64,000 nt of DNA from Cordilura impudica. Lineage: Eukaryota; Arthropoda; Insecta; Diptera; Scathophagidae. The stretch covers positions 162,668,865-162,732,864 of the forward strand of contig OY821519.1 of NCBI GenBank assembly GCA_963682025.1, given 5' to 3'. The position numbers and the translations under genes were made by a program. The number at the start of each line of letters is the position of its first letter. Positions within the stretch are counted from its first letter, which is position 1. Below, one piece after another: positions 57,901-61,783 of the stretch. Under the pieces are notes generated by a model. The model made no database searches, was not told where the DNA came from, and worked only from the letters and a program-made list of their open reading frames with translations.

Positions 57901-60488
57901 TATTTACACGACCGTTCGTAAAGAGAGATAGATTCGAACTCGAAAGGAAGTATATAAAATAAAATAACAAATAAAAAAAAATAACTATATTTATTTCACC
58001 TCGTTGCAATTGTTATTGTTTCATCTTCAATTTTCTAAGAGTTTATTTTCTGTGAATTTAAATTTCATATCCGTTATTATTATTTTTAAATTATTTTCGC
58101 TTGACACTTTTATGATTCACATGCTTCGTACTGTATAGCATTTTTAATAAATTCCTTTCCTCGTTATTTTCACTTTATATGCAGTTCCATTTCTGGTGGA
58201 CCTTATTATTTAGTGGGTGTACCTTATTAATTATATCATCTTTTGTTTTTTCTATTTATTGTTTTTGGATGATGAATATTTAGATGTGGTAATACCATTT
58301 TGTCTTAATGTTTCAGCGAATATTGGTGTTTAATTTTACATTTGTGCCTTTTATTACTACAAATGTAATCTACCATCAATAAGATGGAGTATTGAGAAAC
58401 AAACGTAGTTTTCAGTAAGTAAAACGGTATCTCATCGCAAAGATAGCGTTTTACAGCGAATGAGCCCGAAGAATCGTTTTAAAAGTGCCGTCGAAATAAG
58501 AGATCTCGAACAAAAGTGCCAAGTTAGCATTAGTGTAGGAACGGTTCGCATACGAATCCACGAATTCGGCCTTTGTGGCCATGCACCGCAATCGGACTCT
58601 CGACCAATGTAGAATCATTATATGGTCTGATGACAGAAATGTGCAGATAATCTTTCGTACGTGCGACGTTTTCCTGGACAAAGATTTAAAGAAAAGTGTG
58701 TAATTAGAACGGTTAAGAGTCCTCGTCCTCAAATGATCTGGGGATGTTTTTCTTATCATGTGCGGAGTCGCTTGTTCCTTGTGGATGGAATTATGAACGG
58801 ATAAAAATATGGCTAACGGGTTTTGTCATGTCATGTTTGCAGGAGCAATACGGACGTTCTAGTGAGGCTACCTTTCAAGATGACTTCGCACCGTGTTCCC
58901 CGCCAATAGTTTTGATAATAAATATACTATCGTTATATACGCATGTTTGTAGAAAAAATTATAAAATAATTCTTTAAATTTTGTTTAAAGGTGCAAAAAT
59001 ATTCAAGGACTTGGGTATTCAACACATGGCCTCAGAATAAACTGGAGCTAAAAAGAATTATGGAAAATTTCTGGGAAAATGAGATTTTAAACAGTGAATT
59101 GCAAAAAACCGATATACATATATATATAGGAAAATAAAAATTATCCTCTTATTTATTTTCTATGGAAACAAAACAAATACAATGAAATTTATAATATCCA
59201 TGTTCAAAAAATTTTGCATGTTGTCCAAACATAAGCTAAGAAATTTAAAAAAAAAACTGCGAAAAATTAAGTGGTAAGATGTGCGTGACCGCAGGTTTAA
59301 GTCCATTATTAAATAATTTTTATAAAACAATTTTTATAAACAATTTTTTTACTTAATTTAATTTAAAGGTATTGAAGTAGTCCTCTTGAAGTAGTTGCTT
59401 TAATCGTGCGCCAATGTATATTTTATAGAATATAGTGTAAATAAATATTATGGTCGGTTTTTGAGGTAACACGCACTTGCAGTTTATTGTAAATATTAAA
59501 ATTGGGCGTTTATAAATAAAAACTTTAGTAGGTACTAATATTTGTATTATGTACAGAGCCGAGAGTAAATATATATACGGCTTAAGTCGAGTTTAAGGAC
59601 GTCACCCCGATCCGTTCCAAATTTTTACCACTTATACATTTTATTGCGATTCTAGAAAAGTATATTTTTTTCGGTCGAGCATATTTTCGGAGTTAATGAC
59701 CTACAAAGCTTTAACTTTGGTTTGTATATAACTGTGTTATTTTGTATCGGATTTCAGCAATATATATATCATTGGAAAGCTTACTTGAGTGCCTTTTAAC
59801 TCGTTATGAGTCTATTTAAGTTTTTGTATTTTTTTCAAGTTTTTTTTTGGAAAACGTGGCATTATCTCATAAAATGATCTAAATAAGGTTGGTATTTACA
59901 ACAACTGAATGAAAGCTGGGTCCACTAGCTTCATTTCGATGTATAGTTTGTCTGTTAACCCTTTCAGGACCGGATGTATTACGGATTTAACCTACACTTT
60001 TAAGTTTTTTTTATGTTATTTCTATATGGACATCAAAATGAAGATAGTGGACCCAACTTTCATTCAGTTGTTATAAATACCAACATTATATAGATCATTT
60101 TATGAGATGCCAGGTTTTCAGAAAAATTAAAAAAAAAAATAGGTCCATAACGGGTTAATTGATTTCGAATGATATATTGCTGAAATTCGATACTAAATAA
60201 CAAATTTATATACAACGCAAAGGCAAAGCTTTGTCGGTCCTAAACTCCGAAAATGTGCTCGACCAAACAAACATTTTTTTCTCCTAAATCACCCCCAAAA
60301 GCCCCTAACCAAAAAAAAATTAACAAAATCGGGATGACGCCCGTAAACTCAACTTGTTCCATATATACTTTGAATATGCCGAAAAATAAATTACCTTCAG
60401 ATAGTTCCAACTCAAGTTCAGCTAACTTCTCCCTTATATCTGTGGGAAGAGACATATTTTCTACACCGCCCAAACAATCTGCAGACAT
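21225..60488 (-). CDS. DIP2: DIP2 (disco-interacting protein 2), exons 1-3, partial gene
   Basis: Three exons join as 60488-60395, 21653-21579 and 21509-21225. Both introns are phase 1 and both junctions recreate a Gly codon (G|GT). Exon 1 ends LPTDIREKLAELELELSE and exon 2 continues DITQKGYEKKRAKLLQPF, the continuous start of the DMAP1-binding domain of DIP2. Exon 3 ends RRTHRKITHNEKRYHS, also conserved in the family. DIP2 proteins carry this domain followed by two adenylate-forming (fatty acyl-AMP ligase-like) domains. They control a diacylglycerol pool, and in Drosophila affect axon branching. The adenylation exons lie left of the window. Intron 1 is 38,741 bp of mobile elements, intron 2 is 69 bp, and intron 3 is at least 21 kb. 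Confidence 0.93.
21579..21653 (-). CDS. DIP2: DIP2 exon 2
   Basis: A 75-bp exon encoding DITQKGYEKKRAKLLQPF and six more residues, part of the DMAP1-binding domain. The acceptor TTTTTAG ends at 21654 and the donor GTATGT starts at 21578. Phase is 1 on both sides. The distance to exon 1 (38.7 kb) contrasts with 69 bp to exon 3. Confidence 0.92.
21654..22026. other. DIP2 intron 1, 3' end, no element identified
   Basis: About 370 bp between the exon 2 acceptor and the first LINE tail. A+T-rich, containing the branch-point side of intron 1. No open frame. Confidence 0.5.
22027..22540 (-). pseudogene. LINE 3' fragment (ORF2 C-terminus)
   Basis: The minus strand reads NTNLEYCSIFWSP and HYARIEKIQKLFKKFC (about 22408-22515), then LQSLIDRRSSFAI (about 22315-22355). 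This is the conserved C-terminal part of LINE ORF2 proteins, with stops and frame changes. It ends in a TAAATAAATAAATA-type tail at about 22027-22043, the 3' terminus. It is different from the next LINE fragment. Confidence 0.7.
22700..25098 (-). pseudogene. LINE ORF2 fragment (RT), split by an insertion
   Basis: On the minus strand, text from about 25098 (SNSIGYDDMHPKFIK) runs through RT motifs: DYRPIAILPYFSKVFEKLI, SGFRPKHSC, LLDHSKAFD, LILGPLLYTIYSNDLP and MYADDVQLF (about 24405-24430). It continues through the C-terminal YGCVLFAG region at 23693-24085. The protein then breaks off at about 23745, and its end (IRLWNQLPIV, about 22755-22790) is found 0.9 kb further left. The inserted 22850-23746 contains a CAGCCCAATT element. 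Several stops and frameshifts make it inactive. It is a non-LTR element of Jockey/CR1 character. Confidence 0.78.
23035..23625 (-). mobile_element. CAGCCCAATT TIR element, copy 1
   Basis: Ends CAGCCCAATT (23035) and AATTGGGCT (23625). The internal sequence is the reverse complement of the copies at 37285-37945 and in the tandem array. A degenerate minus-strand frame at 23167-23397 (ITNKAQLQLLLTLMKANSG, then HRFSPQL) resembles the start of the Myb/SANT-like or zeste-like DNA-binding proteins of Harbinger-related transposons. It loses similarity after about 45 residues. I infer a deletion derivative of a larger DNA transposon. Confidence 0.7.
25099..25590 (+). other. possible LTR/leader upstream of the BEL gag relic
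   Basis: A+T-rich sequence with several AATAAA-like signals and the boundary TAAAAATCAC/TAGCGAGGCGGATTCC near 25460, which could be an LTR end followed by a primer site. There is no second LTR to compare, so this is weak. Confidence 0.25.
25591..26860 (+). pseudogene. BEL/Pao gag relic with PHD-like finger
   Basis: ATG at 25591 opens 57 codons with paired Cys (CPLCSNPSDKNITCMKCQNR, then YHKTC and CQTC). This is the PHD-like finger found at the N-terminus of many dipteran BEL/Pao Gag proteins. After a stop at 25762, open frame 25843-26439 continues with a charged coiled-coil-like stretch and a Ser/Asn-rich linker. A further frame at about 26530-26770 reads the conserved capsid text (NNIRGFTDAENIIRLQKSLT). 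It ends without protease or pol. At least three disruptions are present. Confidence 0.68.
26983..27290 (+). mobile_element. mini-me/DINE-1 core with TA and GTCY microsatellites
   Basis: TATACCCTCCACCCCAGTGT, then GGGTATATATAAG and a conserved core leading to GATATAGCGATGTCCGTCTG repeats (about 27101-27127). This order, TACCCTCCACC, TA run, core, (GTCY)n, is the hallmark of dipteran mini-me elements. The right end merges with the Vac14 copy near 27290. Confidence 0.72.
27292..28720 (-). pseudogene. Vac14: Vac14 partial copy 1 (intron-retaining, degraded)
   Basis: From right to left the minus strand shows exons of Vac14, the HEAT-repeat scaffold of the PIKfyve-Fig4 complex that makes PtdIns(3,5)P2 on endosomes. 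The first (about 28352-28560) has HRMRKLIEVLSNDFASS and NKRKGDAIGL. After a 60-bp intron comes DRLLKDIVTESSETFN (about 28095-28140), then IDGLFMTEDNTQEIQMCE, then ITWMREFVLLFGSN after another intron. The last is YEWIHHLPINFPNEVYQFWP. Frameshifts and stops interrupt it (for example after the 28311 acceptor). Splice sites remain, so it arose by DNA duplication, not retrotransposition. The first donor here is GCAAGT. The N- and C-termini are missing. Confidence 0.85.
28721..29940. other. 1.2 kb with no identified gene
   Basis: A+T-rich sequence between the Vac14 copy and a transposon end. Short frames (28854-29081, 29427-29633) show no known family. An imperfect palindrome with ATGCATTT ends lies around 28866-28916. 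Confidence 0.4.
30060..30470 (+). repeat. 5' LTR of BEL/Pao element
   Basis: 411 bp starting TGTTTACGTGAGGGC and ending GGGATTTTTTTA. It matches the 3' LTR closely, apart from about 37 bp (around 30405-30445) that the 3' LTR lacks and a few substitutions. AATAAA occurs at about 30329. Confidence 0.9.
30472..30489 (+). other. primer-binding site of BEL/Pao element
   Basis: TGGTCCTTCGAACCGGAT starts one base after the 5' LTR. It begins with the TGG that pairs with the tRNA CCA end and contains the complement of a T-arm (TTCGAA). I cannot name the tRNA with certainty. Confidence 0.65.
30490..31771 (+). other. leader of BEL/Pao element with TA microsatellite
   Basis: Non-coding 1.28 kb between primer site and gag ATG. 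It holds an uninterrupted TA repeat at about 30851-30901. Otherwise A+T-rich with no reading frame of note. Confidence 0.6.
31772..32893 (+). CDS. BEL/Pao Gag
   Basis: 373 codons from ATG 31772. The N-terminal 100 residues are acidic and helical (KFEKMATLFLEFENEYNDM). The central part is the conserved BEL/Pao Gag region: FHGDYQSWPSFRDMFTAVY, then LTSVEKLFYLRQ and WANLKDRYENERVLVNSQL. It would assemble the particle around element RNA. The frame passes the expected zinc-knuckle junction and stops at 32891-32893. The true continuation (zinc knuckles, protease) is in the +1 frame and overlaps it by up to about 110 bases. BEL/Pao elements usually have one gag-pol frame, so I infer a one-base shift near 32800. 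A programmed frameshift is less likely. Confidence 0.85.
   Translation: MAKSDKLTKFEKMATLFLEFENEYNDMPQQSHTSFTIDLQKEEFKTLWEKVRLSYEDFVTAGNTKDSEEDSDSARQLFKECRLAYISCAAQMGELSQSFVTRPILSSTHGGTNSAGTPTYVESQMPSHHMKLPPCTTDVFHGDYQSWPSFRDMFTAVYINGTALTSVEKLFYLRQNTRDEALEIVKKSPLSNQGFECAWANLKDRYENERVLVNSQLRVLFNLVAVKSESADGIQRLQRDINNCISAFNLHEIGISNWDPILVYLCSTKLPELTLSLWEQTVSIKTEIPKWKDLDTFLTSRFQSLETVSDIRSEGTEYLGKPYVGNECQSGNNSLLRKMVRTYQANVVGTSWPFVKDLSEIFEIDSDRKISSG
32781..33884 (+). CDS. BEL/Pao zinc knuckle-protease fused to integrase C-terminal domain
   Basis: The frame is open from 32781 after a stop, with no ATG at the likely start, so translation would need a frameshift from gag. It reads a CPKFLKLTPTERFLVVKR zinc-knuckle linker, CINCFSDSHQLNAC and a CCLTCKLKHHTLLH finger. 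An aspartic protease follows, with ALIDSGSQATLIS (about 33174-33212) and LLGGDVYSQIM. Straight after FGWILSGPLSEHNNK (about 33577-33620) comes GDLVVIREDNLPAIEWQIGR, the C-terminal domain of Pao integrases, ending at a natural stop. The RT, RNase H and integrase core (more than 1000 residues) are deleted in frame near 33620-33650. Confidence 0.85.
   Translation, partial: ERWLELIRRTLWEHRGHLLRTCPKFLKLTPTERFLVVKRHHLCINCFSDSHQLNACQSNFCCLTCKLKHHTLLHGQVSGSFPSNYFADGPGTSTATAPSINVQNCFATFSKHILLGTAVVSIVHRGGVFRARALIDSGSQATLISERLQRQLNLPVKSINATISGLNNTIAGTVKKQCSFTLRSPLNSQFKLDVNGLVLSKLTGTLPNESLVISGSNSLRDIELADPNFAKSGQVDILLGGDVYSQIMLDGVKRNIFGKLMAQEIIFGWILSGPLSEHNNKPLPSCVTRYAKVGRNKRRYRKCSKRNIKIGDLVVIREDNLPAIEWQIGRVLKVHFGEDGHVRVVELKAERGLITRPVVKLVGLPTY
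33934..34959 (+). CDS. extra zinc knuckle/protease-like ORF downstream of pol, one stop
   Basis: Frame 33934-34752 and frame 34756-34959 are in phase, separated by a TAA at 34750-34752. The N-terminus has three Cys/His knuckles: VCRVCLDNHPLRLCGKFL, YCAGCLSHDH and CKRCGDLHHTLLH. A Lys/Ser/Arg-rich linker follows, then a retropepsin-like segment, ERALIDASAECSIISEEVV. The catalytic DSG/DTG is replaced by DAS. After the stop comes LADPHFHVAAPVSLVLGGDVY, which matches the LGGDVY region of BEL proteases. It occupies the env position of the element. G+C is visibly higher than in gag, suggesting a separate origin, perhaps another BEL lineage. The function is unknown. Confidence 0.75.
34960..35223 (+). 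other. 3' untranslated part and polypurine tract of BEL/Pao element
   Basis: Non-coding, T-rich. Just before the 3' LTR is AAGGCGGCCGGGA (35211-35223), the probable plus-strand primer. Confidence 0.55.
35224..35593 (+). repeat. 3' LTR of BEL/Pao element
   Basis: 370 bp, TGTTTACGTGAGGGC to GGATTTTTTTA. It is shorter than the 5' LTR by about 37 bp, apparently a deletion between short repeats containing CTTTGG. Few substitutions separate the two LTRs, so insertion is fairly recent. Confidence 0.9.
35700..37215 (+). pseudogene. Vac14: Vac14 partial copy 2 (inverted relative to copy 1)
   Basis: Plus-strand relative of 27292-28720. The first exon ends at LGLGK with donor GGTAAGT (36125). Acceptor TTTCTTTAG precedes GACTCTTCAAAATATG (36173). 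DRLLKDIVTESSETFN and PLLKERIYVKNFIVRQYVIS (36240-36449) follow. Then come degraded HAQSPNEL, FVLF and TTDFNKDHYRKFLLS (about 37055-37100) and SSEESAELFKCLY (about 37137-37175), which match the C-terminal HEAT region. About 100 bp present in copy 1 before the DRLLKD segment is deleted here. This copy extends further toward the C-terminus than copy 1. Frameshifts and stops show it is not functional. Its 3' end is the first part of the tandem repeat unit. Confidence 0.85.
37285..37945 (+). mobile_element. CAGCCCAATT element in tandem unit 1
   Basis: 661 bp with ends CAGCCCAATTCTAAAC and ATTCGTAATTGGGCTG (10-bp TIR CAGCCCAATT). AAT on both sides may be a 3-bp target duplication. Internal frame at 37535-37747 starts TTNKAHLQLLLTLMKSSSG and HRFSPQL, reminiscent of the Myb/SANT-like proteins of Harbinger-type transposons, then decays. 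Non-autonomous. Equivalent copies lie at 39682-40342, 42133-42793 and 44584-45244 in the other units. Confidence 0.75.
39682..40342 (+). mobile_element. CAGCCCAATT element in tandem unit 2
   Basis: Near-identical to the unit 1 copy. It was multiplied by the tandem duplication and not by separate transposition, since the flanks are also identical. Confidence 0.75.
40415..40490 (+). mobile_element. mini-me/DINE-1 end fragment in tandem unit 2
   Basis: AACAAGTAAGAGTGTTAAATTCGGCTGTGCCGAATC followed by a CACCCTCCACC segment is the stem-loop-bearing end of dipteran mini-me elements. It is repeated at about 42868-42940 and 45318-45390, and mostly deleted in unit 1. Confidence 0.7.
40491..41848. other. 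unidentified 1.36 kb part of the tandem unit
   Basis: Present in all four units. Near its left end the minus strand (40530-40718) can encode 62 residues including MEKRKRSFLAGARITNMREL, and overlapping plus-strand frames exist. I recognise none. The rest is A/T-rich with no frame. It might be a captured 5' exon and promoter, but nothing proves this. Confidence 0.4.
42133..42793 (+). mobile_element. CAGCCCAATT element in tandem unit 3
   Basis: As in unit 2, copied as part of the 2451-bp unit. Confidence 0.75.
44584..45244 (+). mobile_element. CAGCCCAATT element in tandem unit 4
   Basis: As in units 1-3. A 1-bp change in a T-run lengthens the internal frame to 98 codons (44835-45131) without restoring any recognisable domain. 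Confidence 0.75.
46851..47092. repeat. 121-bp tandem duplication
   Basis: Two direct units, 46851-46971 and 46972-47092, about 90% alike, each with TCTAATTGAAAATGTTGA and GCCATCTACTGT. Non-coding. A related GATGGCACCAC motif occurs at 29859. Confidence 0.8.
47093..48216. other. 1.1 kb with no identified gene
   Basis: A+T-rich, with an ACAT microsatellite (about 47449-47465). The 78-codon frame at 47471-47707 matches no family I know. Its composition is less A/T-biased than its surroundings, but there is no further support for it as a gene. Confidence 0.4.
48217..48533 (-). mobile_element. CAGCCCAATT element, truncated copy
   Basis: Matches the half of the element from GCCTGAATTGGCTTTCATTA to the end AAGAATTGGGCTG. 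The other half is missing. More diverged than the tandem copies. Confidence 0.65.
48534..48915. other. spacer with a mini-me end
   Basis: A+T-rich. At about 48852-48890 AACAAGTAAGTGTTAAG followed by TTTGGCTGTGTCGAA is a diverged mini-me end with nothing recognisable after it. Confidence 0.45.
48916..49670 (+). mobile_element. GTCY element E4
   Basis: Family member starting AACAAGTAAGAAG. It lacks the palindromic segment and has only two or three GGAC units (about 49531-49542). It is directly followed by E5 in the same orientation. Confidence 0.75.
49671..50468 (+). mobile_element. GTCY element E5, tandem to E4
   Basis: Starts at the palindrome (49675-49698) without the AACAAGTAAG end and finishes TATAGGGTAT. 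The microsatellite is degenerate (GGAAGGACGGATGG, about 50311-50335). The head-to-tail arrangement with E4 suggests recombination between elements or insertion of one into the end of the other. Confidence 0.75.
50469..51000 (-). other. region 3' of errantivirus env with two repeat pairs
   Basis: Follows the env stop on the minus strand. It holds a tandem repeat of about 95 bp (50808-50911 and 50912-51006, each with GAGAACGGAAATGCAA and TTTGTTTTGTGACAATTCCC). A second pair lies at 50589-50641 and 50706-50763 (CATAAGTGTGTTTTGTTTCC). It may be the start of the 3' LTR, but no polypurine tract or partner LTR confirms this. Confidence 0.5.
51001..52546 (-). pseudogene. env: errantivirus (gypsy-group) env, frameshifted
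   Basis: A relic of the membrane-fusion envelope gene of an insect endogenous retrovirus. The ATG at 52544-52546 is directly preceded by TTTTCTTTTAG, a splice acceptor expected for the spliced env mRNA. A hydrophobic signal peptide follows. The first frame stops at about 52253, and a different frame then carries a furin-type cleavage site (RQKR, about 52228-52240). A further break at about 52075 leads to the open C-terminal piece (from about 52085; first ATG 51939). That piece has a transmembrane segment of some 20 aliphatic residues (about 51085-51155) and a short cytoplasmic tail. Two frameshifts make it non-functional. Pol is not present upstream. Confidence 0.82.
52547..52756. other. spacer between env relics
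   Basis: A+T-rich, with a short TA run near 52690. No integrase or pol text is visible, so the env relic has lost its pol. Confidence 0.4.
52757..52840 (-). pseudogene. env: second, short errantivirus env fragment
   Basis: About 25 minus-strand codons around a second furin-type site (RTKRG) followed by GLVNELGKGLKIM. This aligns with the cleavage region of the env relic to its left but differs at many positions, so it comes from another element. It is cut at 52840 by the poly-A end of the Jockey LINE. Confidence 0.6.
53149..55800 (-). pseudogene. Jockey LINE ORF2 (endonuclease-RT), three disruptions
   Basis: N-terminal text before the ATG at 55689 (LNANGISNFSELKQFEILI) is offset from the main frame by an indel in the T-run at about 55676. 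The frame 54274-55689 has an APE endonuclease with GDLNAKHCSWNC and SDHRPIICTL. It then breaks in a 7-T run near 54280 (6 T in copy 2). The frame 53391-54320 carries RT: NNPNSYRPISLLSNLGKIFE, DIEKAFDTVWHNGL, GLPQGSVLSPLLYSIYTSD and YYADDTALIS. It ends at a nonsense codon near 53391, where copy 2 has RPILTYA. The remaining C-terminus to 53149 is readable in frame. Domains are otherwise complete. Confidence 0.88.
55803..57712 (-). pseudogene. Jockey LINE ORF1 (zinc-knuckle nucleic-acid-binding protein), interrupted
   Basis: The N-terminal 121 codons from 57712 have a low-complexity start and the basic KKCTNATSKHLKRVRW segment, ending at a frameshift near 57347. The minus strand then continues with an RRM-like region and zinc knuckles: QCWNCLMYGRGGEHC, CMICAEQHHTSVC. 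GTCY element E6 interrupts it at 57009-56218. The last knuckle, CKKHGKERTDHSASDINC, and an Asn-rich tail follow at 55803-56192. In Jockey elements ORF1 binds the RNA and directs it to the nucleus or telomeres. Confidence 0.78.
56218..57009 (-). mobile_element. GTCY element E6 inside LINE ORF1
   Basis: Reverse orientation, ATACCCTATACC to CTTACTT, with the 24-bp palindrome at 56974-56997 and GTCC repeats (about 56354-56369). It separates two consecutive ORF1 zinc knuckles, proving a later insertion. Confidence 0.82.
57851..58439. other. stretch with no identified gene
   Basis: A+T-rich sequence between the LINE 5' side and the Tc1 fragment. No coding frame. Confidence 0.4.
58440..59110 (+). 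pseudogene. Tc1-type transposase fragment
   Basis: Scattered plus-strand frames read RIRIHEFGLCGHAP, then IIWSDD (the first catalytic Asp context, about 58615), YVRRFPGQRFKEKCVI, SPRPQMIWGCFSYHV, FQDDFAPC (second Asp context, about 58877) and a C-terminal segment near 59020-59100. This is the DDE order of Tc1 transposases. Many frameshifts are present, and the N-terminal DNA-binding part and TIRs are missing. Confidence 0.75.
59111..59583. other. stretch with no identified gene
   Basis: A+T-rich, with a short TA run near 59115. No frame or repeat recognised. Confidence 0.4.
59584..60355. mobile_element. 772-bp element with long terminal inverted repeats next to DIP2 exon 1
   Basis: The left arm starting AAGTCGAGTTTAAGGACGTC and the right arm ending GACGCCCGTAAACTCAACTT are inverted copies over about 330 bp. 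Shared internal blocks are CTCCGAAAATGTGCTCGACC, AGTGGACCCAACTTTCATTC and TCATTTTATGAGAT. The arms are diverged with small indels. No transposase. It ends 39 bp before the exon 1 splice donor, inside intron 1. Confidence 0.78.
60395..60488 (-). CDS. DIP2: DIP2 exon 1 (start of coding region)
   Basis: 31 codons plus one base: ATG at 60486-60488, an in-frame TGA two codons upstream, and LPTDIREKLAELELELSE before the donor GTAATT at 60394. An internal Met at codon 12 is an alternative start closer to the conserved part. The last base G joins exon 2 GT to form Gly. The 5' UTR continues to the right. Confidence 0.92.
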
Positions 60489-61783
60489 TTTTCAGACGTA
60501 TGAAAGTACTCTAAAACTATTAATAAACTTCAAGTTTGTTTTTCATAAAGCAGGAGTTATGATGGTGAATCAGAATAGAATTAAATTTAAATCACTATTT
60601 AACATATCAAAAATTATAAATAAGTATTAAGTACGAATTGATAATGAAATGCTTTTTTACTTTTAATATATACGCATATGTATATGGAGGATTTTATGTA
60701 TACGGATGGTTGTGTATGTTTTTTATCATAGGGCAGTATCCTTAGAAAAAAAATATGTACTTAGGAGCACAATATTTTAGGCAATTTATTTATTGCTGCA
60801 TAACACATATTTACTCTATTTGTTTCATTATTTTTCTTAATATTTTAAAACGAAAACACATTAATAAAATGTTAGATTTTTCTTAGCAGAAAACTCTTTT
60901 GACACTTAAATCTAACTGAGTTGCCCTTACTTAAATAAAAATAGAAACATCAAACAGTGCTGTCACACCGCACAGTCAATCGAGCCCATACAAAATTGTA
61001 TAATAAAGAAGGAGACAACGCACAATTATGAAATTTGGTACTTTAATGATCTAAATTGAAATATGTTATTTAGATTTAAATATGTTATTTAGTTTGTGTT
61101 ATAGTTTGGCAGAAAAAATGGATTAAAACTCCAGAAAATTGGTATTTTTTACATTTGTCAATAATTCTCATAATATTTTTTTATAAATTTCTTGTTTTGT
61201 TTGTCAATTACTACATATCTGTCACAAGCGATAGCGACCTTTTTCGGCTTATACCACTGACAGACATATGGTATAGAAAGCATGGTATGTAAGTTAAATA
61301 AAATAAAGATTTATTTATGGTTTGAGTACTTTACTACAACTGACTGTTGGTAGTCAATAATTTTATTTATAAAAGTACAATAATGATTACTAAGCATTTA
61401 CGGTAGGTATTTACGACAAACAAATGGTAGACGCATTGTCAACATTTTTAATAAAATAAATTTTAAATTCTTATTTTTGATTGCGACACACATTGTTATG
61501 TGAGTCGCAATTGGGTCACATTATTATGGGAAGACATTCTATTGAACTTAAACAAATTGCTATGTGGACGGCGCGTGTATTGAAATATGCAATGTAGGTA
61601 AAATGCAGTAAAGTGATTAGAGGAATTCACAAGTAATATTTTTTGTATTAACTCTTCCCCCGACAAAACGAGCGTCCCGATCGTTAATTCAAAAATAGGG
61701 GATTTGCGTAATTCTTGATACTGGGCCACATTTTGTCTCATTATCTCCTTGTGGAATATTTTGTATTGGTAGGCCAATATTTA
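60489..61783 (-). promoter_or_regulatory. DIP2 5' flank (UTR/promoter region), no clear core promoter
   Basis: Upstream of the DIP2 start codon on the minus strand. A+T-rich, without a TATA/initiator pair that I would trust. The minus-strand frame at 61496-61777 contains charged text that I do not recognise and may be retroelement debris. An upstream non-coding exon could be present but cannot be located by eye. Confidence 0.4.

Noticed and set aside
60240..60488. 82-codon minus-strand frame as a complete small protein
   Set aside because: Only the first 31 codons are DIP2 coding. The rest is intron and TIR element read through the splice donor.
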